DNA from: Roridomyces roridus
Lineage: Eukaryota > Basidiomycota > Agaricomycetes > Agaricales > Mycenaceae
Direction of reading: 5' to 3'
DNA length: 64,000 nucleotides
Assembly: GCA_029378245.1 (NCBI GenBank)
Contig: JARKIF010000059.1
Span: forward strand, 1 to 64,000
The position numbers and the translations under genes are program-made. Under the pieces are notes generated by a model. The model did not search any database, was not told the origin of the DNA, and worked only from the letters and a program-made list of their open reading frames with translations. This document shows positions 1 to 11,339 of this stretch, piece by piece (position 1 is the stretch's first letter; every line of letters starts with the position of its first letter).

Positions 1-229
1 ATTCAGGACACTACCGCCGCTATTTCCGATTCAATCGGTTAGCTGAAATTGAGCTGATGTCGCAAACCTTGTGGCGGCTGGCGCAGTGAGGATTTTTCAA
101 GTGCGCATATAGAATGTTTTCTCTGTCATCATTCCCGCTCAATTCTCCGCTCAGATGGACGGTCGGATCTCAATCGAGAAAATCCTGGCCCTTGTAATAG
201 AGAGTTGCCAAAAACGCAGGTGAGTTCGA

Positions 230-2121
230 TATCTTGTGCTTAAATTTCAACACTCATCGCGTAGAGGAACAAAAAGTGCTGGATACCATTCCTCATGCGG
301 ACGCAGGGTATCGCTGCGTGCACGATCTGAAGAGCGAATTCTTACCTGGCACCCGCCAGGAGCTGTTTGAGGAACTAAATCATGGCTGGACCACCCCGCT
401 CAGCGGCCAGTCTACTTTCTCAGCGGCGGGCGCTGGTCTGGGCAGTCCTCCATCACGCATCAACTATGCACGCGCCTCGATGTATCCGCTGATCATTGGG
501 CCTCGCCTCGGCGCTTCGTTTTTCTTTGTCCGTGGCAGCGGGGACCTTGAATCTGCGAGGCTGTTCTTCTCCAGCCTCGCACACCAGCTCGCGCTATCGC
601 AGCTATCCTTCCGTCCCCACATCATTGCCGCTGCCCGCGAATATCTCAAACGCGGATCCCGCCAGCAGATGCAACACACCTTCGAAGAACTCTTTCGCCG
701 CCCTTTCCAAGGGACTGCTGTGACACTGCCGAATCCAGTTGTCCTTGTAATTGACGGGCTCGACGAATGCGGGGAGCGAGAACTCATTCCCAATTTGCTG
801 GAGTTATTGCTCGAGCTACCCACCATGCTACCCGGAATTCGGCTCTTTCTGACCTCACGTCCAGAGCCGCATATTCAGTCGGTGCTCACTTCCGCCTCTG
901 TGCTCCCAAGCATATTGTACCGCAGTCTCAATGAGACCGTGGCCCAATGGATTATGGGAGGGTGACATCCGTCTCTACCTCGAGCAGACAGTTCCAAACA
1001 TGAGGCCATACGGCGACTTCGTGCGCGACAATCCCGACCAGCTTGAACGGCTCATCAAGCGCGCTGCTGGCGTCTTCAACTTTGCGCGAGTCACCGTAAG
1101 GTTTCTGGATGCATACCACGACCACCCGGAGGAGCAATTTACGCTACTTCTCTCCGACGGGGGGACCGGCCTCTCTGCTCTCGACGCTCTTTACCTGCAG
1201 ATCTTGTTGTTGGCTTTCCCACCAGAAGGTTGGAGTGCTCCCCTGCGCGCCGCACGCCTTCGCTCCTTTCTTATTTTAATCGCACTATGCTCCGGGACAC
1301 TGACACCGGAATTCATGGCGTGTTTCAAACTCGAAACCCAACTCAGCAAGGCTGACATTATCGGGATCACCGACCGGTTGCGCTCAGTCCTGCTAATCGA
1401 CTCGCAGGGTCGCATTGTCGCCCTGCACGCCACCTTCACAGAGTTCCTCCTCAACCCGAAGCGGTGTGCCCATCCGCTCTACCACATTGATCGGGCTACC
1501 GGCAACGCACTCTTGGCATCTGCGTGCATGGGCGCCTACACATTCCCAAACAGCTCTCACCTTCTCCCTAGCGGCACCGTGGAGACCGTGAACATCCCAC
1601 TCAGGAATTACATGCAATATTCCCAGCAGTACAGGGATGCCCATCTCTCAGCAGCGCAATTTACCAGTGCATTGAAAGGGGATTTTGTTCATTTCATCGA
1701 GATTCAGATGCCGATCTACATGGCGGTCACGCGGCCAGTTAACAGGGGCTCCCCCGATTTGAAGGGGTGGCTCTCGGTGAGTGAATTCCTCCATGGTCAA
1801 CCTCTTTCTCTTGCTCACTCGAGCCAAAAGGGTGCGGAGGATGGAACCCAAATCATTATTGAGCACACGAAATCAGAGGCTTACCACAAGCTGGCTTGGA
1901 AGAGGTTCCTCGCATCTCACTGTCAGTTCCCTGATGTCAGCGCCAAAGATGTTACGGAACAGATACAACAAGAATTGGGCGTCCGATATCACGCGGATCT
2001 CATGGTTAGCGACACGGATATCGTGCGGTTTCGAGCCGCGCATGATGGGTTGATAGAGCAGATCCGGGCCGCCGGCCCGGAGGTGCAGGAGGTGTGGTTA
2101 AATGTTGCGTGGTTGCACTGA
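230..2121 (+). pseudogene. Decayed NACHT-type (STAND) NTPase gene
   Basis: Fragments of a basidiomycete NACHT NTPase, a signal-transducing ATPase family often linked to non-self recognition. In order I see the linker that precedes NACHT (VLDTIPHADAGYR near 274-312), the strand after the P-loop (RLGASFFFVRGSGD near 507-548), a Walker-B-like block (VVLVIDGLDECG near 738-773), the sensor stretch (RLFLTSRPEPHI) and, in another frame from about 955, the helical part after NACHT. The pieces do not share one frame. The P-loop lies in the third frame near 410-475, and the frame changes again at about 955 where a TGA ends the first part. No GT-AG intron explains these changes. The tail to 2121 has no WD40 or ankyrin repeats. 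The 5' end is unclear; an exon may lie before a GTGAGT at 220. I read it as a pseudogene. Confidence 0.75.
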
Positions 2122-4472
2122 GGTCGGCGGTGACGCTGAAATTCACGGCCTCTATTCACTTACCCGTGCCGATGATTTTCACTCCAAGAACACCGCGAAT
2201 TTCGTCTTGATTCCCTGAAATTCACGGCAAACTGATTCATGCAAAAAACCGAACACATCGCGTACATCTATTCAGGCACATATGGTCGTGAAATACATCG
2301 AACAATCAGTGAATACATGCTGAGCTTTTTCAAAAGACTAATGAAATTCAAGCAAATTTTCAATTGAATTCAGATTGTTTTCTACGTGAATACAAGTCTA
2401 ATCATGGTCGGAAAACAGTGCTAGCTCCCCAGGTTGCCGCCGCCTTCCTCCGCGCCAACAAGCTACCTGGGTGCTCGCCCTCGTCCTCGTCAATCAGTCA
2501 ATATCATGCAGCCGCATCGCTCAGTGTCGTCCGATCACTGGACGCGATGGGCAGAGGGCCGTCGTCGCTGTAGATGTCGTATCAGCAGCTTGTCGAGAGA
2601 GGACAGGATAATGCATAACACACCATGTAGATTCCCATACCACCGTAGTTCCTGTCAAGTGGTGCACAGATACAAATGAGTGTGTCAAGGCCCCTGAGGG
2701 TGTGCGAGACTTGAGAACTTGGGAGTTGTGTTCCAGTCGGGACCGGACCCGGAGGCGAGCGAGCGGGACATGGAGGGAGGGAGGGAGAGAGTGGCGAGTG
2801 GGGCAGCGGCGAGTGCTACGTACTTATATTCAGTCTTCTCCGTTTGGCGGTGGAGCCAGGTGGGGCCAATTGAGTTGAGCTCCAATCCGCAGCAGGCCCC
2901 GAGGATTCAAGCCAGAAAAGCGAGGGCAGCGGCCTGGGTATGCTGTTGGCGACAAGGGAAGGACAGGATGGTCAATGTCGAACACGGGAATGGAGGTCCA
3001 GGTGGTGGGAGACGGAGAGCTAAGTACGTGATGCTGATCAGCGAAGACGTCATCTTGCTCCACCTTTGCTCCACCTCGCTTGGCAACCAGTCGACAACAC
3101 AACGACAACGACGACGAACTCGGGGACGGAATGCAAAACCAGGACTCAGGAGGCTCGGAGCTGAAATGGAAGATGTGGAAGATCAGTGAGAATTTCCTTG
3201 ACTGTGAAATTCACGTACTTTTATCATGAACCACCGAAATACATGATTTGGGTGGGTGAATGAAATCTACGTGAAATCACATTCACATAGAAAAGTACGC
3301 AATTTTTCTCTGTTACATGAAATTCATACAAACTTATATCCTCAGTGTTGGGTTACTAAGTTGTAGTAACTAGGATGAGGCTTTTATACCTCTAATATGC
3401 AACAAGGAATGGTCGAGTACCTTCACATCTAGTTTTTCGGTTCATTTATTTCGACCCCAGTTTGGCTGAGAACCATCCATATCTGTCTGCGCTGCCAAAA
3501 AGCAGCATTTACACCGCAGCGAAACAAAAGTCTCGGGCCATTACTTGGCCATTACTGTTGCAATTTGAGTTGATATTCTGAAACAAACAGCATGTGCCGG
3601 CTCAAGTGATCTATTCCAGTCCCCCAGACGGTTCATTGGCCCTCCGAGTGTCAATCCATGTGAGTTTAAATATCGTCGTTTTTTGGCCTATGCGAGCAGC
3701 TGTCCGATTTACCATTTTGGGACCATTCACATGCCGGGACTTGTTCCATCGTGTTCGCAGACCCAAAAAAAGGGGGTGGGGCGGTGGAGGCTTTGAGGCT
3801 GGCCGGGGAACTTTGAAGACGGCGGCCGCGCCCTCGTGCGCTGTACGGCAGTGTATGGCCAATCAGAATTTCTGTTTTCCGAATGTGACAACGCGACGTT
3901 GACCAAGAACCTCGCGGATGCGCTATTCTGGGAAGCATCACCGATCCTCGGACTACGTTGGGGCCGCAATCCAATGATTCCAAAACCAAGAAAATCTGCG
4001 ACGTCACGGTCTTGGACGGAAGACGAGAAGCAACGTTTGTGGCTCGTCAATTGAATTGTGTCATCTCTCTTAGTTGTCTCTGAAGCTGAGAATCCAGTGC
4101 ATCTCCACTCGGAAGCAGGCAACGAACAGGATCAAAAAATATCTCCGACACGGCAGTGAGAGTCCTCCTCAGTCAAAGCTGTTCAAAGTGTGGTACAAAC
4201 GAGACACGCCCGCGGCTCACTCAGTCTCACAGCAATTACCCGTGCGCGGATCCATGTCTCCCAGTCCCTTGAGCAGCGGGCCCCGAAATAAAGCTCTCGG
4301 CCCCGCCCATGTTCGGAAGCTCCAACTGGAGGTGATACTAGTCTCAGATCTCCCTCGTGGACCGGTCACCGCTTCGTCTAAGTTTTATACCACGCTGTCT
4401 CGCTTAGTGGGGCCCAGTAAAATACTTCGCCTCGCCTCGACGACGACGAGACCCGCTTTCCCTTCGCCACCC
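2122..4472. other. Gene-poor stretch with a repeated short motif
   Basis: I see no convincing gene here. The 11-base motif TGAAATTCACG occurs at 2137, 2216 and 3205, and looser forms (GAAATACAT, GTGAAAT, ATGAAATTCAT) crowd 2130-2400 and 3190-3340 on both sides of a segment of about 0.8 kb. An open frame at 2719-3189 inside has unusual composition and no recognisable domain. The last few hundred bases should contain the promoter of the gene at 4473. Confidence 0.5.
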
Positions 4473-5766
4473 ATGTCGACTCCGGCTTTCGATGCGGACA
4501 CCACTCTGGGTGAGCGAGCCCTCCCTCCCGCGGTGTACCCTGCTATCCAGAAGAAGGATGACTGACCCTCTGGGCAGGGGCTCTGCTGGTCGGCACCCTC
4601 GTCTCATTCGCTCTATTCGGGATCGTTACCACGCAGGCGTACATATATTTCGGACGTTTCCCGAAAGACCCGCGAGGATTGAAAGCTATGGTGCGCCCAC
4701 AAAGCGTACGGCACTTTGAAAACACCGCTGACGTCTCATAATCGCAAGGTTGCCGGCGTCTGGTGAGTCGGATACTCGGGCATGAGATAACTGACCAAGA
4801 TGTATCCTCAGGCTGGGTGAAATAGCGCATGTAATATGCATAGGACATGCACTGTATGTCATGGTGATCAAGGATTACGCTCACCCCGAGCGCCTGGCCC
4901 AAATACCACGGTCTCTCTACGCAGCCAGTTTCTTCGGCGGGCTCATCTCTTCCTCCGGTGCGTCCCGCTATCCCTCACTCCGCCCTCCTGCCCTGACTCG
5001 CTATGCACAGTCCAAAGCTTCTTCGCATATCGGATATACATCCTCTCCCGAAGCTTATGGATTCCCCTCATCTGCTGGTGCATGTCCCTCTTTCGCGTCC
5101 TCCCATCCAATATCGTGGCATTCGCCTACGCAATACACGAACCCACAGACGAGTTTCAGAAAAAGTGGTCCTGGCTGTTCGATGCGACGTGGGCTGTGAG
5201 CGCCGCCAATGATATATTGATTGCGGCTTCGTTGGTGTATATTTTGTATCGGGAGCGAAGCCAGGTGCATAAAAAGTGAGTCCACTTCTGTTACCTGGAA
5301 CTTCTCGTGGCTGATGATCTCCTAGCACCGCGGCGATGGTGGATAGACTCATTGCATGGACGATTGGTGCGTCGAGTTGATCTTTGTTACCGGCCGCTGC
5401 TGACGGGCTTGATAGAAACCGGTGTAGTTACGAGGTTCGTCGCAGCGGCTTCCTTGTGAGATCTCACTAACCTTCCATCTATAGTGTCGCCGGTGTTGTC
5501 ATGCTTGGACTGTTCCTCGGACTGCCGACCTCTTGTAAGAAAGTCTATATCACATATTCCGCGGCGTTCATAGTCCTACAGTTGCCTATATGGCTCTCTT
5601 CGTCGTCATGGCCCGGCTTTTCTCCATCTCCCTTTTCGCCAGCCTCAACTCCCGAACGTCCTTGTCAAATCAAACTCAGACTACCGAGTTGTCCTTGCCG
5701 ACTATAGGAACGACGGTAGGCTCTCGCCTCAATCAAATGTTGGACCTTGCTGACAACCGACCATGA
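4473..5766 (+). CDS. DUF6534-type integral membrane protein
   Basis: A multi-pass membrane protein of the large basidiomycete DUF6534 family, whose function is unknown. Nine exons fit: 4473-4509, 4578-4690, 4749-4762, 4812-4957, 5011-5275, 5326-5366, 5416-5434, 5485-5534 and 5582-5766, which together give an open frame of 289 residues. Family marks are the start MSTPAFDADTTLG, the first membrane helix (LLVGTLVSFALFGIVTTQAY) followed by YFGRFPKDPRGLKA, the IGHALYVMV segment, WTIETGVVTSVAGVV, and the closing FSISLFASLNSRTSL before a polar cytosolic tail. A 14-base exon (4749-4762) is needed to keep the frame. An alternative last intron from 5716 would change only the tail. Two relatives lie at 45-51 kb on the other strand. 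Confidence 0.85.
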
Positions 5767-6478
5767 TTCAGTCTGCAGCAGATTTCCACTTCTCGAGCTC
5801 GAGCTCGAGGTCGGTAGAGATGAATAAGCTTACAGTAACGAGTCGAGATAGTAATTGAAGAGGCGTCGATTCGCATTTTACAGAAATTGTATGATTAAAT
5901 AATTCAGTGTATTTCTTGGCCCGTAGAGCTCTTTGACGAAGACTTGTTCCTCGACGCTCGTCACCGTTGAGGAGAACATCACATCACAACATCTCTGCAG
6001 CAACATGTTAGCTCCACCGCACACCCGAGATGTGCGGGTGATCCGGTTGCGTTCTTGAGATACGAACGGAGCTGGACGGAGGTTTTTCGGAGGTCGAACT
6101 CGACCAGACTCGACCGCCGATGCGCGGGCAAGATAGGGGTGTTTGTTCCCGGATCAAACTGGGTACGGTCATTCAACGGTCATCAAACAGATTTAGTCAC
6201 ACGCTTGACATACCGCCCTTTGACCGCCCTTAGCCTTTCCCTCGCCTCGCTGCCCCATGTCCACCTGCCGCTCGCCGCTCAACTCCTTCGACCGCGACGA
6301 CGGAGCCCTTCCAGAGCTCGACAAGTACACGGCCTTGCGTGGCAGGCAGCACGATTTTTGACTTGTATCGCCTAGATCTTTTCGTGATCTTCCTGCTATC
6401 CGGCAAGACTGGCATAAGAGCTGGGCTTTCGTGAGTCTCCTCTTCGCTACTTTTCACACATTGAAGAGGACCGAGTAG
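5767..6478. other. Intergenic region with possible 5' exon of the next gene
   Basis: Mostly non-coding. A short GAGCTC/CTCGAG tandem lies at about 5796-5818. From an ATG at 6257 a frame runs to about 6361 and may hold a first exon of the F-box-like gene, but I cannot join it cleanly to the main exon. Confidence 0.4.
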
Positions 6479-8305
6479 CTCCGGGAGACACTGCAAGATC
6501 TCGAAAGTCGCGGTGTCGACCCACTCAAAGCCGTGCAGGGACTGCTGTATGTCAAGGGGCTGGAGGAAGATGGTGCGTCGCTCGATACTGCCTCCATCGA
6601 GCACTTCGACAACCAGTTGGGCACCAACTACGTCCCAACACCCGACGAACGCACGCAGCTCCGCACATTCTGTAGCGCGGGGCTACAAAAACTCGCTGCT
6701 CTCAATGCAGAGCGAGCTCGGCACGTTCAGCACGTGTGGCGCACAAACATCCGGCGTCACGCATTGGAGGAGCTTCTCAACCCGTACCTCGCCCTCATCT
6801 CCCCCGCGCGGACAATGCCACCCGAAATCCTGCAGGAGATATTCCTCGCGTGTCTCCCGACGAGGCATAATCCCATCATGCAGTCGACGCAGGCACCTCT
6901 CCTCCTCGGTCGTGTGTGCAGTTTGTGGCGCAAGATATCAATATCGACGCCGGAACTGTGGGCACCCATCCATATTGTCATTCCCCGTGGCGGTACGCCC
7001 TGGGCTCAGCACGAGGATTCTGAGCTGCACGAGGTATATTGTCGAGGACTCCGCGAGTGGATGAGTCGTACCGGAGACCACCTTCCGATCTCCATATCCA
7101 TTTGCGCGCCCCTGTCGCTCGCAATCCCGCAGGCCTTCCTCGACGAGCTGCTCCCGTATCGACATCGCTGGCATATCGTGTATATCGTGCATGCTGGCCC
7201 AGTGCAGTCGACGACGCTCAACCCTGACGAGGTACCCATGCTCAAGAGTCTCGAGATTCACCACACGGGATGGCAGGACACGGGCGGACTGCAGTTTCGG
7301 GGTGCTCCTCCGATATTGACGTCGCTCACGCTCAAGTACGTCAACGGTCATATTGCAATTCCGACGTATCAGTGGGACCATCTCACGACGCTCTGCGTCG
7401 AGACCCAGTCGTCCTTCTTCCTCCTCAGCTTCACAGAGGCGATGGAGCTGCTCTCGCAGTGTAGGCGGCTCCAAGTGTGTTGTCTCAAGTTCCCCTACGA
7501 ACAGGAGGCCGAGGGCACAGCGCCGACTCCCGATACGACTCCGAACAGGATTACGCTATCCAGTCTCCATTCCTTTGAGCTCGTCGCCATGCTCACGAGC
7601 GATGCCACCTTCAACATCGCCGCCGTCATGAACCTCCTCATCCTCCCCTCCTTGCGCACCCTCAAAGTTCAAGGCGCGATCCCACCAAACCTAGCGGGTG
7701 TCCCGGACGAGCTTTCGGACATGATGCTCGCGCTCGACTCGCTCATCAAGCGCTCGGGCTGTGCGCTCGAGACACTCAAGATCTCCCAGCCCGTCGGCGA
7801 CGTTGGGTTTTTCTTGCAGTGCCTCGATCGTGTACCGCATCTGGCGGAGCTCATCATTGACCAAAAACAGACGACCTTCCGGGATCTGAGGCTGGGTATC
7901 GACCCTGCTCCGCTACTCCTTGCCTTGGCTGAACGCGTCGAGTCCAATTCGAGTCATAAGACGCATCATCGACGGGAGCACCATCAATTGCGTTACGTCC
8001 CGCGCCTCCGCCGGATTTCTCTCATCTACTGCGACCCGACGGAGAAGCACCATACGCTCATCGCTGGCCTCCTCCATCCCCGCGTGCGTAGCGGAGTTTT
8101 GCGCTCGGCTACTATCTCGCTCAAGTACCCGTTGGCGAGCGGGACGCTTGGGAGGTTGCGCTCGGATGGGATTGTTGTTAGTGAGCCGCCAGTGAGGGAG
8201 ACCAATACCCATGCTGTACCGGTGAGGGATGCTGAGCAGCGGTGGGAGGGGATACCGGTGGAGGAGAGGGAGGTGCATGGGCCTGGGGGACGGATTTCGG
8301 GGTGA
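6479..8305 (+). CDS. F-box-like domain protein
   Basis: A long basidiomycete F-box-like protein. One exon is open from an acceptor AG at 6477-6478 to the TGA at 8303-8305, about 608 residues. The N-terminal part (DLESRGVDPLKAVQGLLYVK onward) is helical. The F-box core lies at about 6810-6965: the frame reads MPPEILQEIFLACLPT, then LLLGRVCSLWRKISISTPEL, which is the usual MPxEILxEIF...VCxxWRxIA...PxLW pattern. The remainder is a leucine-rich C-terminal region. Such proteins are expected to bind Skp1 and present substrates to an SCF ubiquitin ligase, but substrates are unknown. The first exon is not settled. An intron at about 6430-6478 (GTGAGT...CCGAGTAG) would join upstream sequence, perhaps from the ATG at 6257. 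The gene converges on the P450 at 8402, with only 96 bases between. Confidence 0.75.
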   Translation, partial: LRETLQDLESRGVDPLKAVQGLLYVKGLEEDGASLDTASIEHFDNQLGTNYVPTPDERTQLRTFCSAGLQKLAALNAERARHVQHVWRTNIRRHALEELLNPYLALISPARTMPPEILQEIFLACLPTRHNPIMQSTQAPLLLGRVCSLWRKISISTPELWAPIHIVIPRGGTPWAQHEDSELHEVYCRGLREWMSRTGDHLPISISICAPLSLAIPQAFLDELLPYRHRWHIVYIVHAGPVQSTTLNPDEVPMLKSLEIHHTGWQDTGGLQFRGAPPILTSLTLKYVNGHIAIPTYQWDHLTTLCVETQSSFFLLSFTEAMELLSQCRRLQVCCLKFPYEQEAEGTAPTPDTTPNRITLSSLHSFELVAMLTSDATFNIAAVMNLLILPSLRTLKVQGAIPPNLAGVPDELSDMMLALDSLIKRSGCALETLKISQPVGDVGFFLQCLDRVPHLAELIIDQKQTTFRDLRLGIDPAPLLLALAERVESNSSHKTHHRREHHQLRYVPRLRRISLIYCDPTEKHHTLIAGLLHPRVRSGVLRSATISLKYPLASGTLGRLRSDGIVVSEPPVRETNTHAVPVRDAEQRWEGIPVEEREVHGPGGRISG

Positions 8306-8401
8306 CGTCGATCTGTATGGATTTTCTCGTTTTCTTTGGGTATTATAGAAAATGTTGACGGATTCGGTTAAGCAGGATATATTTATTGCTTTCGTCTGCG
8401 C

Positions 8402-10857
8402 TCAGTCTGTAACCATCTTCACACGAAGTGGAAGCCCCTTCTCCTCAAAGACCTTCCCGTCCCTTACAACTCTCACCGAGGGCGATATGATCTGCGACAG
8501 GTTCCACACAATTTCATCCCCTTCCGAGCCCGTGCCCGCGCCCGTTGTAGAAAATTCGAATCGCCGGAGTAATGTTGTCAAGAAGATTTCTGGAATCCGG
8601 TCAGCGCAACCCCCGCCAGCGGATTGTAGGACGCACTGATCTCGATTTCAGCGAACTTGTACCCACTTGCGTTTTTCTTCAGCATCTGTGTTCCGACACC
8701 GAGATGGACAGACTCACATGCACGCCCTCTTCCCGCCCAAGAACGACAGCCTGTCGCCGAGAGTCAGCCCTTGAGCTTCCTCGCACCGGAATGCTAGGTA
8801 CTCACATTCCTGAATAAACCCCAGGCAGCCTCTCCTTCTCCCCTTTACCCCGCTCCCCAGTTCCGATTCCAAGCCACCTCTCAGGCTTCCAATCCGCAGC
8901 GTCTTCCCCCCATACGCATTTCATCCTATTTGCACCTGCGATACCGAGGAAGAGTGTCGTGCCGCGTGGGATTCTCACTGCGGTCTCGGCACCGGAGGGC
9001 AGGAGGTATGGGATGATGCGGTCCTCCACGGCGCTAGGATGACGGACGTCCGAGGTGAGATTTACGCGTAAGATGAGGATTTGGAGGCACTTACGTGCGG
9101 CGGACGAAAGGCACTGGTGGATATCTGGCAAGTTTCGGTCATTGTCAGTATATTTTATTCATTAATTGGAGAGAGAGGAGTGAAGCAATACTGACAAGCG
9201 TAGTGTCTCTTTGATCACCGCGTCGAGCCACGGGAGCGCGTTCATCTGCTCTACGGTCAGCCGCTCCCCTCCATCTTGCAGCTGCATCTGTGCGATTTCG
9301 GATCGAATTTGGCCTTGGACGTCGGGTCGCGTGGCGAGCATGTAGAGGATTCGCGTCAAAGCCGAGGTGGAGGTGTCTTGTGCACCGAAGATCATTACAC
9401 TGTGGGCACATAGCATTCAGGGAGAGGAGAGGAGGAGGAGGAGGAGAGGATACGCACGTCATCTGCCCCGTCAGCTCCGCATCGCTCATCTGCTCCGAGT
9501 CCCCAGCGTTCTCGTTTGCTCGTACTGGTTCCCATCGGTCAACCTCAAATTTGAAAGAAAGAAAGAAGGAAATCACTCACGCAGGAGACTCGTTATATCT
9601 TTGGCTTTTCCTTTTCCTTGTCGATCTCCCCCGGCGTCGGCATCGCGCAACCCTTGCCTCGCCTTCTCCAAGATTGCTACAGCACTCGCGTGCATGACAT
9701 CGCTCATCTCCTTCAACTTCCGAACCGCCGGAATAGGCGTGCAATTCACCAATAGGCGGCGTAACCATGCGGGACCGAGCCTGACGAGGAAGGGTGCGAG
9801 TTGGCGGATGAGGGAGAGTTTGAATATCGTTGGTCTGGGAAAATGGAACTTAGCCGGAGGTTGGGATATATAACTTGATGTTCGGCGGGGAGGTACGTAC
9901 ATGAGCTCTCGGATGGCTTGCGTGTATGCGTTGTTGACCCGCGAATCTAGGGGGTCGAAGGAGTAGCCTAGGATGGCTTGGCCGGCGGCTTCGAGCGAGG
10001 CGCGGGACTGCAGGTGTCGAGTGGTGAGTACCAAGCTGTGATTCGATTGGTTCTGGATCTGCTCACCATCCATTCGGACATGTCCAGAACGTCTGCCGCC
10101 TGTGTTTCACGGGTTAGGACGTCCGACAACTAGGCAAGTAAGTAGAGCGTTCAGGTCGCATTGCTGAATCAAAGGATGGCTCACTCTGTCAGCGACGTCG
10201 TAAAGAGTTGGCACGAGTTCCCGGAGGTTGTTCAACGAAAAGATCGGCAGCGTCAATTTCCGTTGGCGTTTATGGAACGCTCCTAGCAAGCAAGTTAGGT
10301 GTCCATCCTCGCAGATACCGGGCGGAATCTACCCACCAGTGGTGGAAACCAACCCAGGGCCGAAGATCACTTTGTTCGTCCTGAATCGAACCAATTTGTC
10401 ACGAAATGGAGAGAAGCACTGGACCACAGCACGCACTCGACGAACACACCCGTCTCCTCAAATGCATCCTGCTCTTTCACGAGTATACTTTGCAGCGCAC
10501 GGGGATCCGAGATGTACAGCTGCTCGTCACCGAAGAAACCGTGTACCTTGACTAGGCCGCCGTATTGAGAGACTAAGGAATGATGGAAAGGGAGGCCTTT
10601 GGCGGTGAAGAGTTGTCCCAGGTTTCCTTTGGGTGAGTCAGAAATAATCTGAAGGCTACGGTATGGTAAGAATGCATACCTGTGAACCAGGACTCGGCCG
10701 GTGGACCGGGGATGTCGCGCAGTGGAGAGCGTGCGCGTGTGTAAGAACGCCGAAGGAGTCTCGAGAGGGCGTAGCATAGTACGAGGAGATACAACCAGTT
10801 TCTGGGCGTGTTTGGGACTGGGATTGTGAAGTGGGAGGGAAGGGGATTCAAGAACAT
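8402..10857 (-). CDS. Cytochrome P450 monooxygenase (first of a tandem pair)
   Basis: A haem-thiolate monooxygenase, probably ER-anchored, whose substrate I cannot predict. Fourteen exons on the minus strand fit: 10857-10680, 10626-10437, 10380-10337, 10282-10185, 10129-10067, 10007-9901, 9834-9581, 9524-9458, 9399-9196, 9124-9095, 9033-8806, 8750-8718, 8665-8638 and 8590-8402. Their sum is 1713 bases, an unbroken 570 residues. Seen in order: a membrane anchor (NWLYLLVLCYALSRLL), the proline hinge DIPGPP, the C-helix (ETNKVIFGPG...RQRKLTLPIF), the I-helix MIFGAQDTSTSA, the K-helix ExxR (VIKETLRLYPPVP), the PERW motif, and the haem loop FLGGKRACIG with the ligand Cys, split between exons 12 and 13. 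Upstream codons in the same frame exist, but the ATG at 10857 fits the family start. All key residues are present, so it should be active. Confidence 0.92.
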
Positions 10858-11339
10858 GATGGGGAGTTCTGGGGCTGGGTCCCATTTATTTGAACGGCTC
10901 CATAAACGCGACGAGGGCGGGGCGGGAAGCCTGACGGTCGTTCGGAGTTCGGGTTGCAAATGAAAACCGAAAAATAGTACTAGTACTAGCATTGTGTGTA
11001 CGACAAGCCCCTTGTTCGTATTCCGCGAAACTGATACAACATCCGCAGACTCCGTTCTTCCGATTCCCGTATGAAGAGCGGGAACGTGGGAAGGCTGTGG
11101 TTTGGCACCCGGGCCGGAGCCTGCATCACATTCGGAGATCTTGCCGCCCCGCCTCGGGAGCGGAGCGCTAGCGGGCCAGACCGTTTCCACATCCCTGGTT
11201 TGTAGATCCCGGATCATGTTTATGATGAGTCAGAGCTCAGTCATGTTTTGCGGAGCCTAATGGCCGGACGGCTCGGAGGCAAGCTGCAATTACTGATTAT
11301 AATTCGAGTACAGTAGGATCAAGAAGTTGAAAAGTATCG
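10858..11339. other. Spacer between the two P450 genes
   Basis: About 480 bases between the stop of the upstream P450 and the start of the downstream one. It should contain the promoter of the 8402-10857 gene. I see no gene and no clear TATA box. Confidence 0.5.

Noticed and set aside
2719..3189. Open frame of 156 residues
   Set aside because: No domain, odd composition, lies between motif clusters that look like repeat borders. No splice or start evidence.
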